Source: Capsaspora owczarzaki ATCC 30864
Lineage: Eukaryota > Opisthokonta > Filasterea
Reading direction: 5' to 3'
Length of the DNA: 64,000 nucleotides
Assembly (NCBI RefSeq): GCF_000151315.2
Contig: NW_011887295.1
Coordinates: 1,605,914 to 1,669,913 of the forward strand
Each line of letters starts with the position of its first letter. Within the stretch, counting starts at the first letter, position 1. The notes under the pieces are model-generated. The model was not told the origin of the DNA and did not search any database. It was given only the letters and a program-made list of their open reading frames with translations. Below are positions 52,742-63,762 of the stretch, piece after piece. The position numbers and the translations under genes are program-made.

Positions 52742-55734
52742 ATGCGGAAACACAGCCGTGACGAAGAAAAGGAAGAAGACCCGAGCAACCCCGGCGACCC
52801 ACATCATTCGTCGAAGCGCATTCGCGTTGAAAAGAAGTCTATGACCTCTGTTGTACCGATGGACACCGCGTCGAGCAGCACTCAGGTAGAACGAGTTTTG
52901 CCGACCATCCAGCGGTTGTCTTTTTTCTCTGCCTTCTTGTTGGCAATGCTTCTTCTTTGTGATTCAGTCGTGTGATTGAGTGGTGTCGAGCTAGTGGTTG
53001 ACTGTCGTGTGTGTCGTGTGTGTCGTGCCACGTCTTGGCTGTTTGGTCTTGGTTGTTTGTCTTGGCGATGTGTCTACATTGAAGCGTCCCGCCCCGAGCG
53101 CGAGCGCACACACGACCCAAGCTCGCACGTCACGTCGACTTAATCTTCTTCCCTCGCGAAAGACGACGACGGCACCACCACCGACCCAAGTGCACAAAGA
53201 GACAGCAGCCCCACCACGAGATAGCTGGGCTTTGGTACGTATTTCATTTGTTTGTGCTGTCTTGTCCGCTCGTGCTCAATGCCGTGTCTCAAATTTGTTT
53301 TGTGATTGAGTGGGGTCTCCCCGTCGTGTGTGCTTGTGGTGTGTTGCTCACTGTGACGATGTGTGGCTTTTTTTGTTTCCTTCGCAGCCCTCCGGCAAAG
53401 TCGACGACGCTGACAACGACGACGACGACGACGCTGACAACGACAAAGACGATGAAGAGTCAATCGCGACGTCCTTTGCTGCTCAAGTTCAAGCTGAACT
53501 TCCGCCACTTCCCAAAATGCCGGATGGTATGTGAGCGCAGCATTGCAGGCTTACTTATGCTGAACCCACTCTCATAACCCTTTTGTGTATCCTTGATTTG
53601 TTGACCAGCATCTGGCCGTGATTCCGATTGGTTTGTGCAGACACTGCCCTTTGTCAATCGTCACGAGAGCTTGACAGCAGTGGTGTCACGACTTGCTTCC
53701 AAATCCAACAGCCTGAAAGGCATCCTGCTCGCTCTACCTCAAATGTTCGGCTCGGGCAAGACCAGCTTTGTGGAACACATCGGCAATGGGCGCAATCCCC
53801 ACGCTGCGGAAATCCTCGAATCGGCAAGGGAAGGCAACAAGCCGCTGTACGAGTCCGTCCTCAACGCGCGCTACATCCTCATCGATCTGACCCACTTCAA
53901 CCGCCTGAGTGAGATGTACGCTGATTGCCTGGAAGCGATATTTTTGAACACCTGCTCCAGGCTCGGCCTGCCACCGCTCGCAGTGCCGCGAGGACCCCTT
54001 GACTTAGTGATCGAGACTCTTCAAAAGCATGCCGGTGTCCCTTTGCTCCTCCACTTTGACGAGATGGGCGCCATCGAGAATTCTGACTTCGATCCGTGGT
54101 TCCCTGGTTCGGAGTACCGCTGTTCCAACCCGACTAACGTGTTCGCGCCGAACACTGGAGCCTTGCGTCGTCACTACACGTTTTGGTCGGATTTCCTTAC
54201 ACCGCTACTCAACCTCGACAATGTGTACATTGTGTGCTCCGGCAAGTCGGTCGCATTCAATCTCATTCGCCTCGGGCTTCTCAGGCCTTCAAACGACGCG
54301 CCTGTGGTCCCTGTTGCGGTCGTGCAGTCAGAATTGCAATCAATCATCCTGCCACCGCTTGGCAGCAACCACATTGAGGAGATTCTGACCCGCCACCATC
54401 CGCGTTCGAGCTCCCCAACGCTGCTGGTGGATGCCCTCGGTCTGGGCGGCGACGAGCACCACTCGCAACGCCTTGCCTTCACCGAACGCGTTCACGCCCT
54501 CACCGCTGGCGTCCCACGTCTGGTTGCTTTCGCGCTGCAAGTGCTCTGGACAAGTGGCATCGACTTTGGTGCCATGACATCCGACCAGATCCGGGCTTAC
54601 TTTGCCCTTCGGACCACTCACGCGTCGATTACCCAAGTCTTCCTCCAACACTCCCTTGAGCTGACCGACACGATTAGCCGCCCGCACGATCCACTGTATC
54701 TGGCGAGCGCCAACATCGTCCGTCGGGCGCTCGCAGGCGACGAGTTTGATCCCAGGTCGACAATCAGTGTTTCGGTTCCAGGAAGACGCGAGTCTGTCCA
54801 AGTTCCAGCTCTACTCCTGTTGGACAGACTTTTCTGCTACACCAAACCCGTGGGATCCGGTCAACTTCAAGTCATTGTGCCGCAAATTGCTGGCAGCCAG
54901 AAGGAACTGGCGCTCGCGAGCTTGGTCATCGAATTCGCAGGCCCCGTCGTCACGTCACAAACACTCGAGGGGCTGGCGGTGTGGGCCATCTTTGCTGCGC
55001 TCCACCGAGCCGCACTCGGCAATGCCAGCAGAGGCTGGCTGCTGGCGCAATCGAAAGACGTGCTTCCTCAAGCAGTACTCAACTCTACTGTCGTGCAGCA
55101 TATTCTCCGAGCGTCTGCGCCTCACCAAGGCATTGGCTTTGACGAGAGCACGCTTCACACGCATGCCGGCTCGTTCACCGTCTCCGTTGGCAAGGTGAAC
55201 AGCTCGAAGCGACGTGGCATCGATGCGGATGCACTTCCGGGCCTCTTGGTGGCACAACTCGTGGAACTGCGCAAGGCAATTCCGACTGGGCCTATTGCGG
55301 TTGTCGAGTGGATTGGCAAAGCGTCCCATTCGTCTGATGGAATGATTGCTGTTTGCACGGCCGCAACCCCGACAGTGCAAGACACTGTTTGGATTGGCGT
55401 TGCCTGCAAGCATTTCAATCGGCTCAATGAGGCGCGCACTGGTCCTGTCGTCGTGAATAGTGACATTGAGAAGCTGAGTCGCCACTTTGCTCATCTTGCG
55501 GAGAGCGAACGACCGCACCAGCTGCTCATCACGGTGTTGTCCAGGCCACCAGACTACCTCAAGCCTTTCATGAACGGCCGGCTGCTTGAAGGTCGGGTCT
55601 CAGTTCCGGCGCCAAGGAAGAAGATGGAAGTCATCGCGATTCCTGCAAAAATGCAAGTGGCAATGTGGGATCTCGATACTCTGAACAGTGTTGTCGATCC
55701 CTCTCGCAAGCTTACCTTTTCGGATGAGGCATAA
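52742..55734 (+). CDS. Crinkler/RHS-like P-loop NTPase with NLS-like N-terminus
   Basis: Four exons (52742-52885, 53085-53234, 53388-53526, 53609-55734), 852 residues, all phases consistent. The N-terminal 145 residues are disordered: acidic and basic patches with SSKRIRVEKKS (NLS-like) and a poly-Asp run (GAC triplets, about 53400-53455). An STAND/Crinkler-type NTPase follows: FVQTLPFVNRHESL lead-in, Walker A LPQMFGSGKTS (about residues 188-197), and Walker B PLLLHFDEMGAIE (about 289-300). Long helical regions come next. The last third includes SSDGMIAVC and TVWIGVACKHFN, which could be a diverged restriction-endonuclease-like core with Cys in the usual Glu/Gln place. Crinkler/RHS proteins of oomycetes, chytrids and other eukaryotes combine such an NTPase with a nuclease and act in the nucleus. 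Membership is inference; no typical N-terminal LxLFLAK header is seen, so it need not be secreted. Confidence 0.68.
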
Positions 55735-56136
55735 TCATTGCAGTTTTTGTCAACCGACAACGACTTTGCGAGGTCATGAAGCTCAGTTGCGGGTTGGCGA
55801 GTCCTTGCGTGCGTTGACCTATCCCACTGCGTGCACGACTGTCGATGCTCTCCTTCATGTGACGACGACTCGCACCAGAAGGGAATCAATAGAACCAATT
55901 TCCAATCAACTTCATTCACAAATGGACAATCATACCAAAATACAATTGTCGCGTGAAAACCAACCACCATACAGCGCATTCTTCCCGTATTTCGATATTG
56001 CTCCATGATCTGGCTGATTTGACCTCTCGAGGTGCGAGCAGGACTGGTTGCTCCAGAATGACCGACTGTCCGCCTTTTTTTTTTTTCATACGAGGTAAGG
56101 CTTTGAACCGCTTCTTTCATTGCGCTTGGACATGCA

Positions 56137-56172
<36 letters not shown>

Positions 56173-56545
56173 ACCAAGTGTGCTGGGGCTAATCGCCCTC
56201 TACTGCGGCCCGATTATTGTTGGACAAGATGAACCCGCAACAGAATGTAGCAGTGGCACAGATTGAGGGCTGGGAAAAGCTTGGCTGAGAAATCACACCG
56301 CGACACAAACCGCTCCTTTTCTCGCTCCGCCCCGCCGCCCAACGCACTTCCGCTGCGCTCCCGACCCTCGAGCACACTGATGACATGGTGTAAACCACAC
56401 AATCAGAGCACCAGCGGCGGAAAGCGACGTAGGACACGGTGGTGGATATGAACGACATATTTTGGGGGTTTCATGCTACCTTTTTCAAAAAACAGCCTGT
56501 GTATACACAGGACAAGGACAACAACAAGACAACACGAGCACATCA
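55735..56545. other. Convergent intergenic region, 811 bases
   Basis: 3' flanks of the NTPase gene (+) and PEX2 (-). T tracts lie at about 56077-56088 and 56142-56171. ORFs are short and low-complexity; no gene seen. Confidence 0.5.
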
Positions 56546-58166
56546 TCAGGCTACGTGCCTTGCAAGGGATGAGGACGGCGATGCGGGAGGCGAGGGCGGG
56601 ACAAACCGTTCAAACTTGTTGTCGACAGGGGCATTGCAGCGCAAACAGCGATACCCACTATCCGCGAGGCAGTTGGATGCAATGCACACGTAGCAATACA
56701 CGTGTCCGCAGGGAACGACGCTGGGCGTGCCGATGGGCGACTCACCGCAGATTCCGCAAGGGCCTTCAAAGTCGCGCAGGCGTTGTTGTCGCTGAATCTC
56801 TAGTGCAGCCTTCGGATCGAGCTGTTGTCCCTTTTGGTGGAGTTGCTTTTGGAGCCGTTGTTCGCGCTGCTGCTGCTGCATGGAGGTCGTAAAGTACAAT
56901 ATCCGCAGCGCCACATTTTTGATCTTTTGAAGGTTGATCAAGGGAAGCAAAAAGAGCAAAAACTCGGCAAACCCGTGCCAGAGGAGCTGGCGGTTCATAA
57001 ACTCGTAGCTCACTTGGCGGGACAAGGAGCCTGTGGAATAGACTTGGCGAATTCGGAGAATCCGGTCGATTAGGAAGGGGAATCTGTGAGAATGAGGGGG
57101 ATGGTTTGACCAGAAGAGAGTAGGAGTTGATGGTGATTTAAAGGAAGGGAAGGCAGATGCATGATTTGGCAAATGAGCGGGAGAAACATGGACACGTTTT
57201 GACGGCAACTTGCCAAAGGCCTGCTCACCTCCCATCGCGCAAGAATAATATTGTGTTGAGCACGGTTAAAAATTTGTACAACTTGTCGAGGTTTTCTTTG
57301 AGCCGCCACAGCCTCTTGAGCGGATCGTTCTGTTAAAACAAGAAAAAAACCCCAAGCAAACAGGCAAACAAGCAAACAGGCAAACAGTATTCACGATGAG
57401 CAAAAAAAAAGGCACCAACAGAGCTCTGTTGTGCCGCGCGTGATAGCTGTACCTCCTCACGCTCGCTCCATTGCCAATATGAGCTAATATCATTGACACG
57501 CGTCCAGGCCCATTTGCCACCGATATATGCAAGTCCGTAAAGCACCTTTTGCCACTTGGTTAAACCTTGAAGGGGCGGGGGCGGGTTGAAAGGGTAAAGT
57601 GTAAAGTGTAGCCGTTCAGACTTTGACATCCAACCCGTCATGCCGATGGTCTCATGACCATCATCAATCATCATCATCATCGCAATCATCGTCAACAGCA
57701 CCGACCCACCTGCAGAAGCACCCATCGTAGCCGCAGAGGCGGCAATCGGCATGGCCGTTCGGAGCGGGCTTGCGTCGTCTTCGCGGAGTCTTCGGGCGTC
57801 TGCATACTTGAGACTGAGCAGACCTTGGCCATACGTGGCGTCCTTTGCATAGACCGAGAGTCGGTAAATCATGAGGTGGACGAGCGCGTCGAATTCGGGC
57901 TCAAACTTCTTGGCGACCGACGGCTGCACAGCGAGTCCAAAAGTCAGCCATACTCCAGCAATCAAACAGCAAACAAGCAAGCAAGTGCATTGAACCTTCT
58001 TGCAAATCCAACAACAGCTACACAGGGACCGATGGGTGGGCTGTACCATGAAAAAGTCAAAGAGCTTGAGGAATTGGCCGCGCATGAGCTGTGCATGAGC
58101 TGTGCAAGCTCTGTATCGAGGCGCATAGCGTCGACTTGGCTGACGCGCAACACGAGCGGGACCCAT
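56546..58166 (-). CDS. PEX2: Peroxin-2 (RING-finger peroxisomal E3)
   Basis: Exons 58047-58166 (5' limit uncertain), 57710-57923, 57453-57565, 57229-57329 and 56546-57083. Joined exons read KKFEPEFDALVHLMIYRLSV, GLTKWQKVLYGLAYIGGKW, LNTILFLRDGRFPFLIDRIL, NRQLLWHGFAEFLLFLLPLI, then a C3HC4 RING (CGICGESPIGTPSVVPCGHV with YCYVC and CLRC). PEX2 works with PEX10 and PEX12 in the peroxisomal membrane to ubiquitinate the PEX5 import receptor. Exon 1 contains an 11-bp tandem duplication at 58082-58103. Before it the conserved frame reads VLRVSQVDAMRLDTELAQLM; after it RGQFLKLFDFFM is in another frame. With a single copy the two would be continuous. As it stands the ATG at 58164-58166 opens a frame with an unrelated N-terminus. 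The true start codon was not found. Confidence 0.92.
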
Positions 58167-58592
58167 GCGTAGAGTGATGCGATCGGCTGTGGTGGTTGCT
58201 GGGTCGACGAAGGCGGATTGCCCGCTGCAACCGGCTGCTCGTCCCCCCCAACGTAGACCTTTGTTGCAGCGCGATTCTCAGCTCAAAATTATTGCAAAGA
58301 AACGATGTGGATCGAAGTGCAATCTGAGTATGTTGTGGAGGATTTTCGCCTCAAAGTGGACCAAAGCACAAAGCCAAAGCCAAAACTCGAAATGGCGACT
58401 GAACAACAAAGACTGCTTCTTTCTTTCTAACATCTACGACTGGATATCTGGTATGCCATTCTATCGATGCTGTAGTGAATTGCTGTTTATTTTTGATTTT
58501 TTTGATTTGCCTTTTCAATGATCTTGCTTTGTCTGAGCAGCTCACTTTTTTTTTTTTTTTTTTTTTCCCTTGTTTGTTTGTTTGCTGTTTCA
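58167..58592. promoter_or_regulatory. Divergent region between PEX2 and the RAVER-like gene
   Basis: About 430 bases, partly occupied by the unresolved PEX2 5' end. A T20 tract (58547-58566) sits 27 bases before the RAVER-like ATG and, with the CAG at about 58540, may belong to a 5' UTR intron. No separate gene is seen. Confidence 0.4.
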
Positions 58593-61500
58593 ATGGCGCG
58601 GTTGACGAAGGCGCAACAAGCCAAGGCTGCTGCGGCTGCTGCTCAAGCTGTTGCTGCTGCTGCTGCTGCCGCTGAAGCACAGGCCGCCGCCGCCGCTGAA
58701 GCTGAAGCACAAGCTGCTGCAAACAACACACAGAGCGACGCAATGGAAACCAGCGATCGCAGTTCTGCCGCTGATGATGATGGTGCTGCGACCGCGACAG
58801 AGCCCACGGCCATGCACGAGGACGCGCCCGAGCAGAGCCAGTCAGAGCAGCACGAATCCCACAGCGGCTTCCATGCGGAGGGCGACGAGGGCGACGACGA
58901 CGCGGACGACCAGGACGATCACGACGCGCAAGAGGCGGCTTTCTACGCCCAGCAACGACGCGATGACGATCACGATGCGGCGGATGAGACTGGTGCTGCT
59001 GCTGGTGCTGATGCTGGTGCTGCTGCTGCTTCTACTACGACTGCTGGCGGTGCGGACGAGATGGAGGTTGACGACGACGACGAAGAGGACAGCAGCGCTG
59101 CTTCGACCGCCACTGGATCGGCTGCAGCTGCGTCTGGCGTGGCTGCAGATGCCACAGAGCCAGCTGCCTTGACAAAGTCTGGCAAGAAGAAGAAGCGACT
59201 ACAAGCCAAGAAGGCAAAGGCCGCGGCTGCTGGCGGAAGCGATTCCTCTGCTGCGGCTGCTGCTGCTGGTGGTCGTGCTCGCACCGTCTCTGGGAGCAGC
59301 ACTGGCGGCTCGGCCCAGTCATCGACACCCTCCGACTTTGCTCTCCAGCATCTGGACAGTATGGCAGAGGGCGAGGCCAAGGACGCGTTGCAGCGGTTCA
59401 AGGCCGAATTCCACAACCAGCGGCTGGTGGCGCTGTCCGGGTTGCCTGCGCTGAGCGAGGAGGCGTTGCGCACCAAGCTGTTTGCCGACAATGCCGCCGA
59501 TGATGTGCTCTTCTTCAAGTATTTCGCCTCAGAGAAGCGCGCACGAGTTCTGTTCCGCACCCGTCAGTTGTCCGAAGCATTCATTGCCAAGTGGGACGGC
59601 CACGTCATGGAAGGCACTCCACGCGTCGCCGCTGAACGGCCCCCGTGCGACAGCCTGCTCTTCATCGGCAATCTTGCACAGGATGTCACCCCCGCACGGC
59701 TGCGCGAGTTTGTGACCCGCTCCATCGTCGCGGGCCGCGAGCCGCGAAAGTTTGGACGCGACCGCAAAAAGTCAGACTCGTCTTCCAAGGATGCCGCCGA
59801 GTCCGCCAAGGATGTTGCCGAGGTCGATGGCTCGGCAGAGACTGCTGATGCAGTTGCAGAAACAAAGTCAGAGCCTGCTGCTGCTGCTGCTCCTGCTGCT
59901 GCCGAGCCTGAGAGCACTGAAACCGCGCCCGAGACGCCCGCCTCGACGACACCCGCTGCCATCTCGCGTTGCTTTGTCGTCATGAATGTTCGCACGGGTC
60001 TCTCGAAAGGGTACGGCTTTGTCGAGTTTGCCACACGCGAGCTGGCCGTCGACAGCCGCAAAATCCTGGCGGTCAAGCAACTGAACAACCGCGCCATCCG
60101 TGTAGACGTGGCTGATGCCTCGGCCGCATCCCTGGCAAAGCTCCAGTCGCGCACACTGTTTGTCAACGGGCTCCCGACCGAAATGATTGACAATGCCATT
60201 TTGAGCCGTCTGCTCGATCCTTCTGGCAAGCACATTCGCAACTGCCAAATTATGCTGGCTCGCTCGCACAACGCCAACCGCGGCTACGCACTTGTCGACT
60301 ATGCTTCCATCGAGGAGGCAGAGCGCGCCCAGGCCCAGTTTGACGGCTACAAGCTTCGCGGCTCGGAATTCAAGGTCTCGTTCGGCAATCCTTGCAAGTC
60401 AGCAGCGCCTGTCCAATCTGGCATCATGGGTCTGGCGTTTGGCGACCGACGCGGCTCTCAGCGCAACAGCGGCCTCTTCCCCACACCCGGCGGTCGCGTT
60501 CAGCCCGGTCTTGCTGGCGCAGCGCCTGGCATGCCCTTCGAGCGGCAACCCTTCCCGCGCGACGGTCCGTTCCACCGCGATGGTCCTTTCCCGCGCGATG
60601 AGCACTTCCGTGACGGTCCGTACCGCGATCGTCGTGATGGTCCTGGCTTCCGCGATGACTACCGTGGCGGTTCCTTCCGCGATGGCCCCTTCCGAGACGG
60701 TCCTTTCCGTGATGGTCCTTTCCGTGATGGTCCATTCCGTGATGGCCCATTCCGTGATGGCCCATTCCGTGACGGGCCCTATCGTGACGACCCCCATTTC
60801 CGTGACGCTCCCCGCGGCCCGCGTGACGCACACTTCCGGGAAGGAGGTTTCCGAGACGGCCCCTTCCGTGATGGCCCGCGCCGCGACGGTCCGCATCGCG
60901 AGGCTCCCCCCTTCCGTGATGGTCCGTTCCCCCGAGACGGCCCGTTCCCCCGCGATGGCCCCTTCCAGCGAGATGGCCCTCCGCACTACCGCGACGAGCG
61001 CGACGCCTCTCCTCATCGAGGCCCGCGCGACATGAATGGCCCACCTGGCAAGCCTTCGGTACGCCCGCCTCTTCACGCAAACAAGACTTACCGTCGTCCC
61101 GATGCAGATGCCGCGGCCGCGCCCAAGCCCGAGGCTGCCGCTGCCGAACCAAATTCCGCGTCGACGCCCTCCTCTGCCCATGCCCATGCCCATGCCCATG
61201 CCCCTGCCCCTACGGCTGCCGCTGCTTCGAGCGCGCCTGCTGCGGCAACTCCCCAATCTCGACCGCCTGCATCCCGCGGCCTGCACGGAGATGCCCCAGC
61301 TGCTTCGCCGCAACCCCAGCACCCTTCTTCACGCCCGCCTCAACCACCTGCGCCGCACCATGCTCACCCACCCCCGCGTCGTGACGCGTCGCCTGGCCTG
61401 CCGTTTTCTGGCCCGGGATCCGCGCGTCGCGATGACGGCTATTCCGCTCGTCGTCCCGACTACGACCAGCAACGCGGCCCTCCGCCACCGCGTTACGATG

Positions 61501-63391
61501 ATCGGCCGCCGCACCACCAGGGTGCGGGTCGCTACGACGATCGCCCTCGCGGCCGACCCGAGTTTGACGCACCACCACCACCGCCGCCGCTCGCGCAGCC
61601 CCCTCGCTTCAACGGGCCTCCTTCCTCCGGCCCGCACGCACACGGCGGTCTGCCTCAACGCGGTCTTTTGGATCAGCCACCAGGACCGCAGATTGGCGCT
61701 CCATCCTATGACCATCGCCGAGGCCCCGGCGCACCCTACGGCGGTCCCGCCGGCAACCCGCCAATGCACCACCTCCAGACACCGCCCCCGTCCGCTCTCG
61801 GCCAACGACCACCTTTCGACGACCGATATGGCGCGCCCCCGCCCGGGTATGCCCCGCCGGCACCCATCCACGGTGATCCACAGATGCAATTTGAGGAGCG
61901 CAGGCGCTTGCAGGAGGAGCAGGATCGGCTCAAGCAGCAGCGCGACGCTCAGGCGCTGAAGGAGGCCGAGTACAAGCAAAAAGAAGAGCAGCTTCGTCGC
62001 CAGCAGGAGCAGCTTGCCCAGCAACAGGCACAGCTGCAACAGCAACAGCACCAGTTTGCCCAGGCGGAACACCAGCAACGCCAAGCTGCCGCTGCAGCTG
62101 CTGCTGCGGCCGCGGCAGCCGCGTCGCGTGCTCCGCCCCCGCTGACTGGCTACTCGAGTGTGGCGCAGCCGGCAGCACTGTACTCTTCCTACCCACCCGC
62201 CCCCGCTGCGACCGCCGCGGCGCCTGCCGCTGCCGACTATTCGCAGTACGGGTACTCTGCCAGCAGCTACGACACTGTATGTATTTTTATTGGCTTTGTT
62301 TGATTTGATTTGGTATGATTGGATTTGGTTTGTGGAGCGACTCTTCCTCGAGTTTTCTTGACGTTTTGTTGTTCACCATGTCCCTGTTGCTTCATTGTCC
62401 TCCCCCCCACTTTGGTTTGTGTGCGCTTCTCTAGCAGGCCGGAACCTCCGATTACAACACTGCCGTCGCAGCTTGGAACAACTACTATGCCCAAAACGGC
62501 ACTGCCGCTACTCCCGCTGCTGCGACCGGCTATGGTGCTTCGGCATACTCTGCGGGAGCTGCCCCGACCCAGCATTCCTATGCTGCTTCTGCACGGCCGG
62601 CGGCCATCAGCGCTGCCGCCGCCGCTGTTGAACGCGCTCAAAGCGTGTCCAACTACTCGAGGCTGCCCCAGCCAGCTGCCGCCCCTGGTGCAGCAGGACT
62701 TGCCGGATATGCACCTGCTGCGCACCAGTATCCTGGTGCCGTTCCTGCACTGTCGTATGGAACCCCACAAACGGAGGTATCGTAAACACTTTTGCTCGCT
62801 TTGGTGATGTGGGTATGAGAGGCGGTGGGGAGAGTGTGGCCGAGTGTGATTTGGCGTGGCGGTTGAAGTCGGGTTTGTTGGGGCGTTTTTGGTCGGCGCC
62901 AGCCCTTGTCTGACCATTTTTATTTATTGATTCTCTTCTGGCACTTTTTTTTTTTTTTTTTCGTTCCTGCTTCACCCGGTTTTCATCCCGCGCTTTTTCT
63001 TCGTCTTCTTCTTCTGATTATTATTTTTTACTTTCCTGTTTTTTTTTTTTAATTAATTCGGGCTTTGTATCTTTCGTCGGGGGTGCGTGGTTTTTTTTTC
63101 TACTTTTTTGTTTTCCCGCTCTTTGCTGACTTTTTCCGTCCTGATTGTTTTTCGGACTTCCACTTGTTTCGCTCTTCTTTGGCATGACCCTTGTGTCATT
63201 CTTGCTTTTTGTTTTTTTTGCCAAATCCTCCTCCTCCTCCTTCCCCCCCCCCTACCCTGCACACTGCTTTTTTCTTCTTCAAACAGCAAACGATGCCTCG
63301 CCAAAACATGAAGCGACCTTATCAGCAGTCGGCGGCTCCGCAGGGCCCTGCCGGCAACTACTCCGATCCCAACAAGCGTGCGCGCTACTAA
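58593..63391 (+). CDS. RAVER-like RNA-binding protein (three RRMs, RDGPF repeats)
   Basis: Exons 58593-62276, 62435-62776 and 63287-63391, 1376 residues. An Ala/Glu/Asp-rich N-terminal 270 residues precede three RRM-type domains. RRM1 (about 275-350) starts NQRLVALSGLPALSEEALR. RRM2 (from about 352) starts DSLLFIGNLAQDVTPARL but is interrupted by about 70 Ala/Glu-rich residues before SRCFVVMNVRTGLSKGYGFVEF. RRM3 (about 519-600) starts RTLFVNGLPTEMIDNAI. The order and the GLSKGYGF block resemble RAVER1/2, PTB-binding splicing co-regulators. Then come RDGPF repeats, a Pro/Ala-rich stretch, a Glu/Gln coiled coil and a Tyr/Ala-rich prion-like tail. The last exon ends NKRARY. Intron 1 ends TAGCAG, a tandem acceptor that would add or drop one Gln. 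Reading through intron 2 gives only two more residues. The start follows a T-rich tract; an in-frame ATG at 58518 precedes it but lies in what looks like intron or UTR. Confidence 0.83.
60674..60785 (+). repeat. 15-bp tandem repeats encoding FRDGP units
   Basis: About eight consecutive 15-bp units with TTCCG(T/C)GATGG(T/C)CC pattern, encoding eight FRDGP pentapeptides in the RAVER-like protein; looser copies extend to about 61010. Confidence 0.9.
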
Positions 63392-63762
63392 GTACTTTGT
63401 TCCACTCTGATGATCAGAGAAGCGGGAGCAAACAACGCAGACTTTTCTTTTCGGTTTGTTCTTTTTGGATCGGCCCGCTTTTGTGTTTTGGGTTTCCTTT
63501 TGATTTCTCTCGGTTTTTGTTGTTCATTCCGCTTGTGTAGTTTGATGCACTTGGTTCGTGTTCCTTTTTTTGCCCTTTCGTCCGCACTTTGCGAACCTCG
63601 CTGGTTTTCGAGTGATGGCCGTATCTTTTTTTGAGGTCTTTTTTTTTTTTTTTTTTTTTCCTCTCTCTTCTCTCTGTCTCGCTTTCTTGTTCTTTGTACC
63701 TTTTCTTCTCTTTGGCACACTGTTTCTTGTTCTCAAAACAATTCATTTGACAAACACTGCCA
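63392..63762. other. Convergent intergenic region, 371 bases, T-rich
   Basis: 3' flanks of the RAVER-like gene and the right-edge gene. It contains a T21 run at about 63639-63659 and CT-rich sequence. No gene seen. Confidence 0.5.

Noticed and set aside
58518-58592. Earlier in-frame ATG for the RAVER-like gene at 58518
   Set aside because: The added N-terminus would be Leu/Phe from a T20 tract, which looks like intron or 5' UTR sequence rather than protein.
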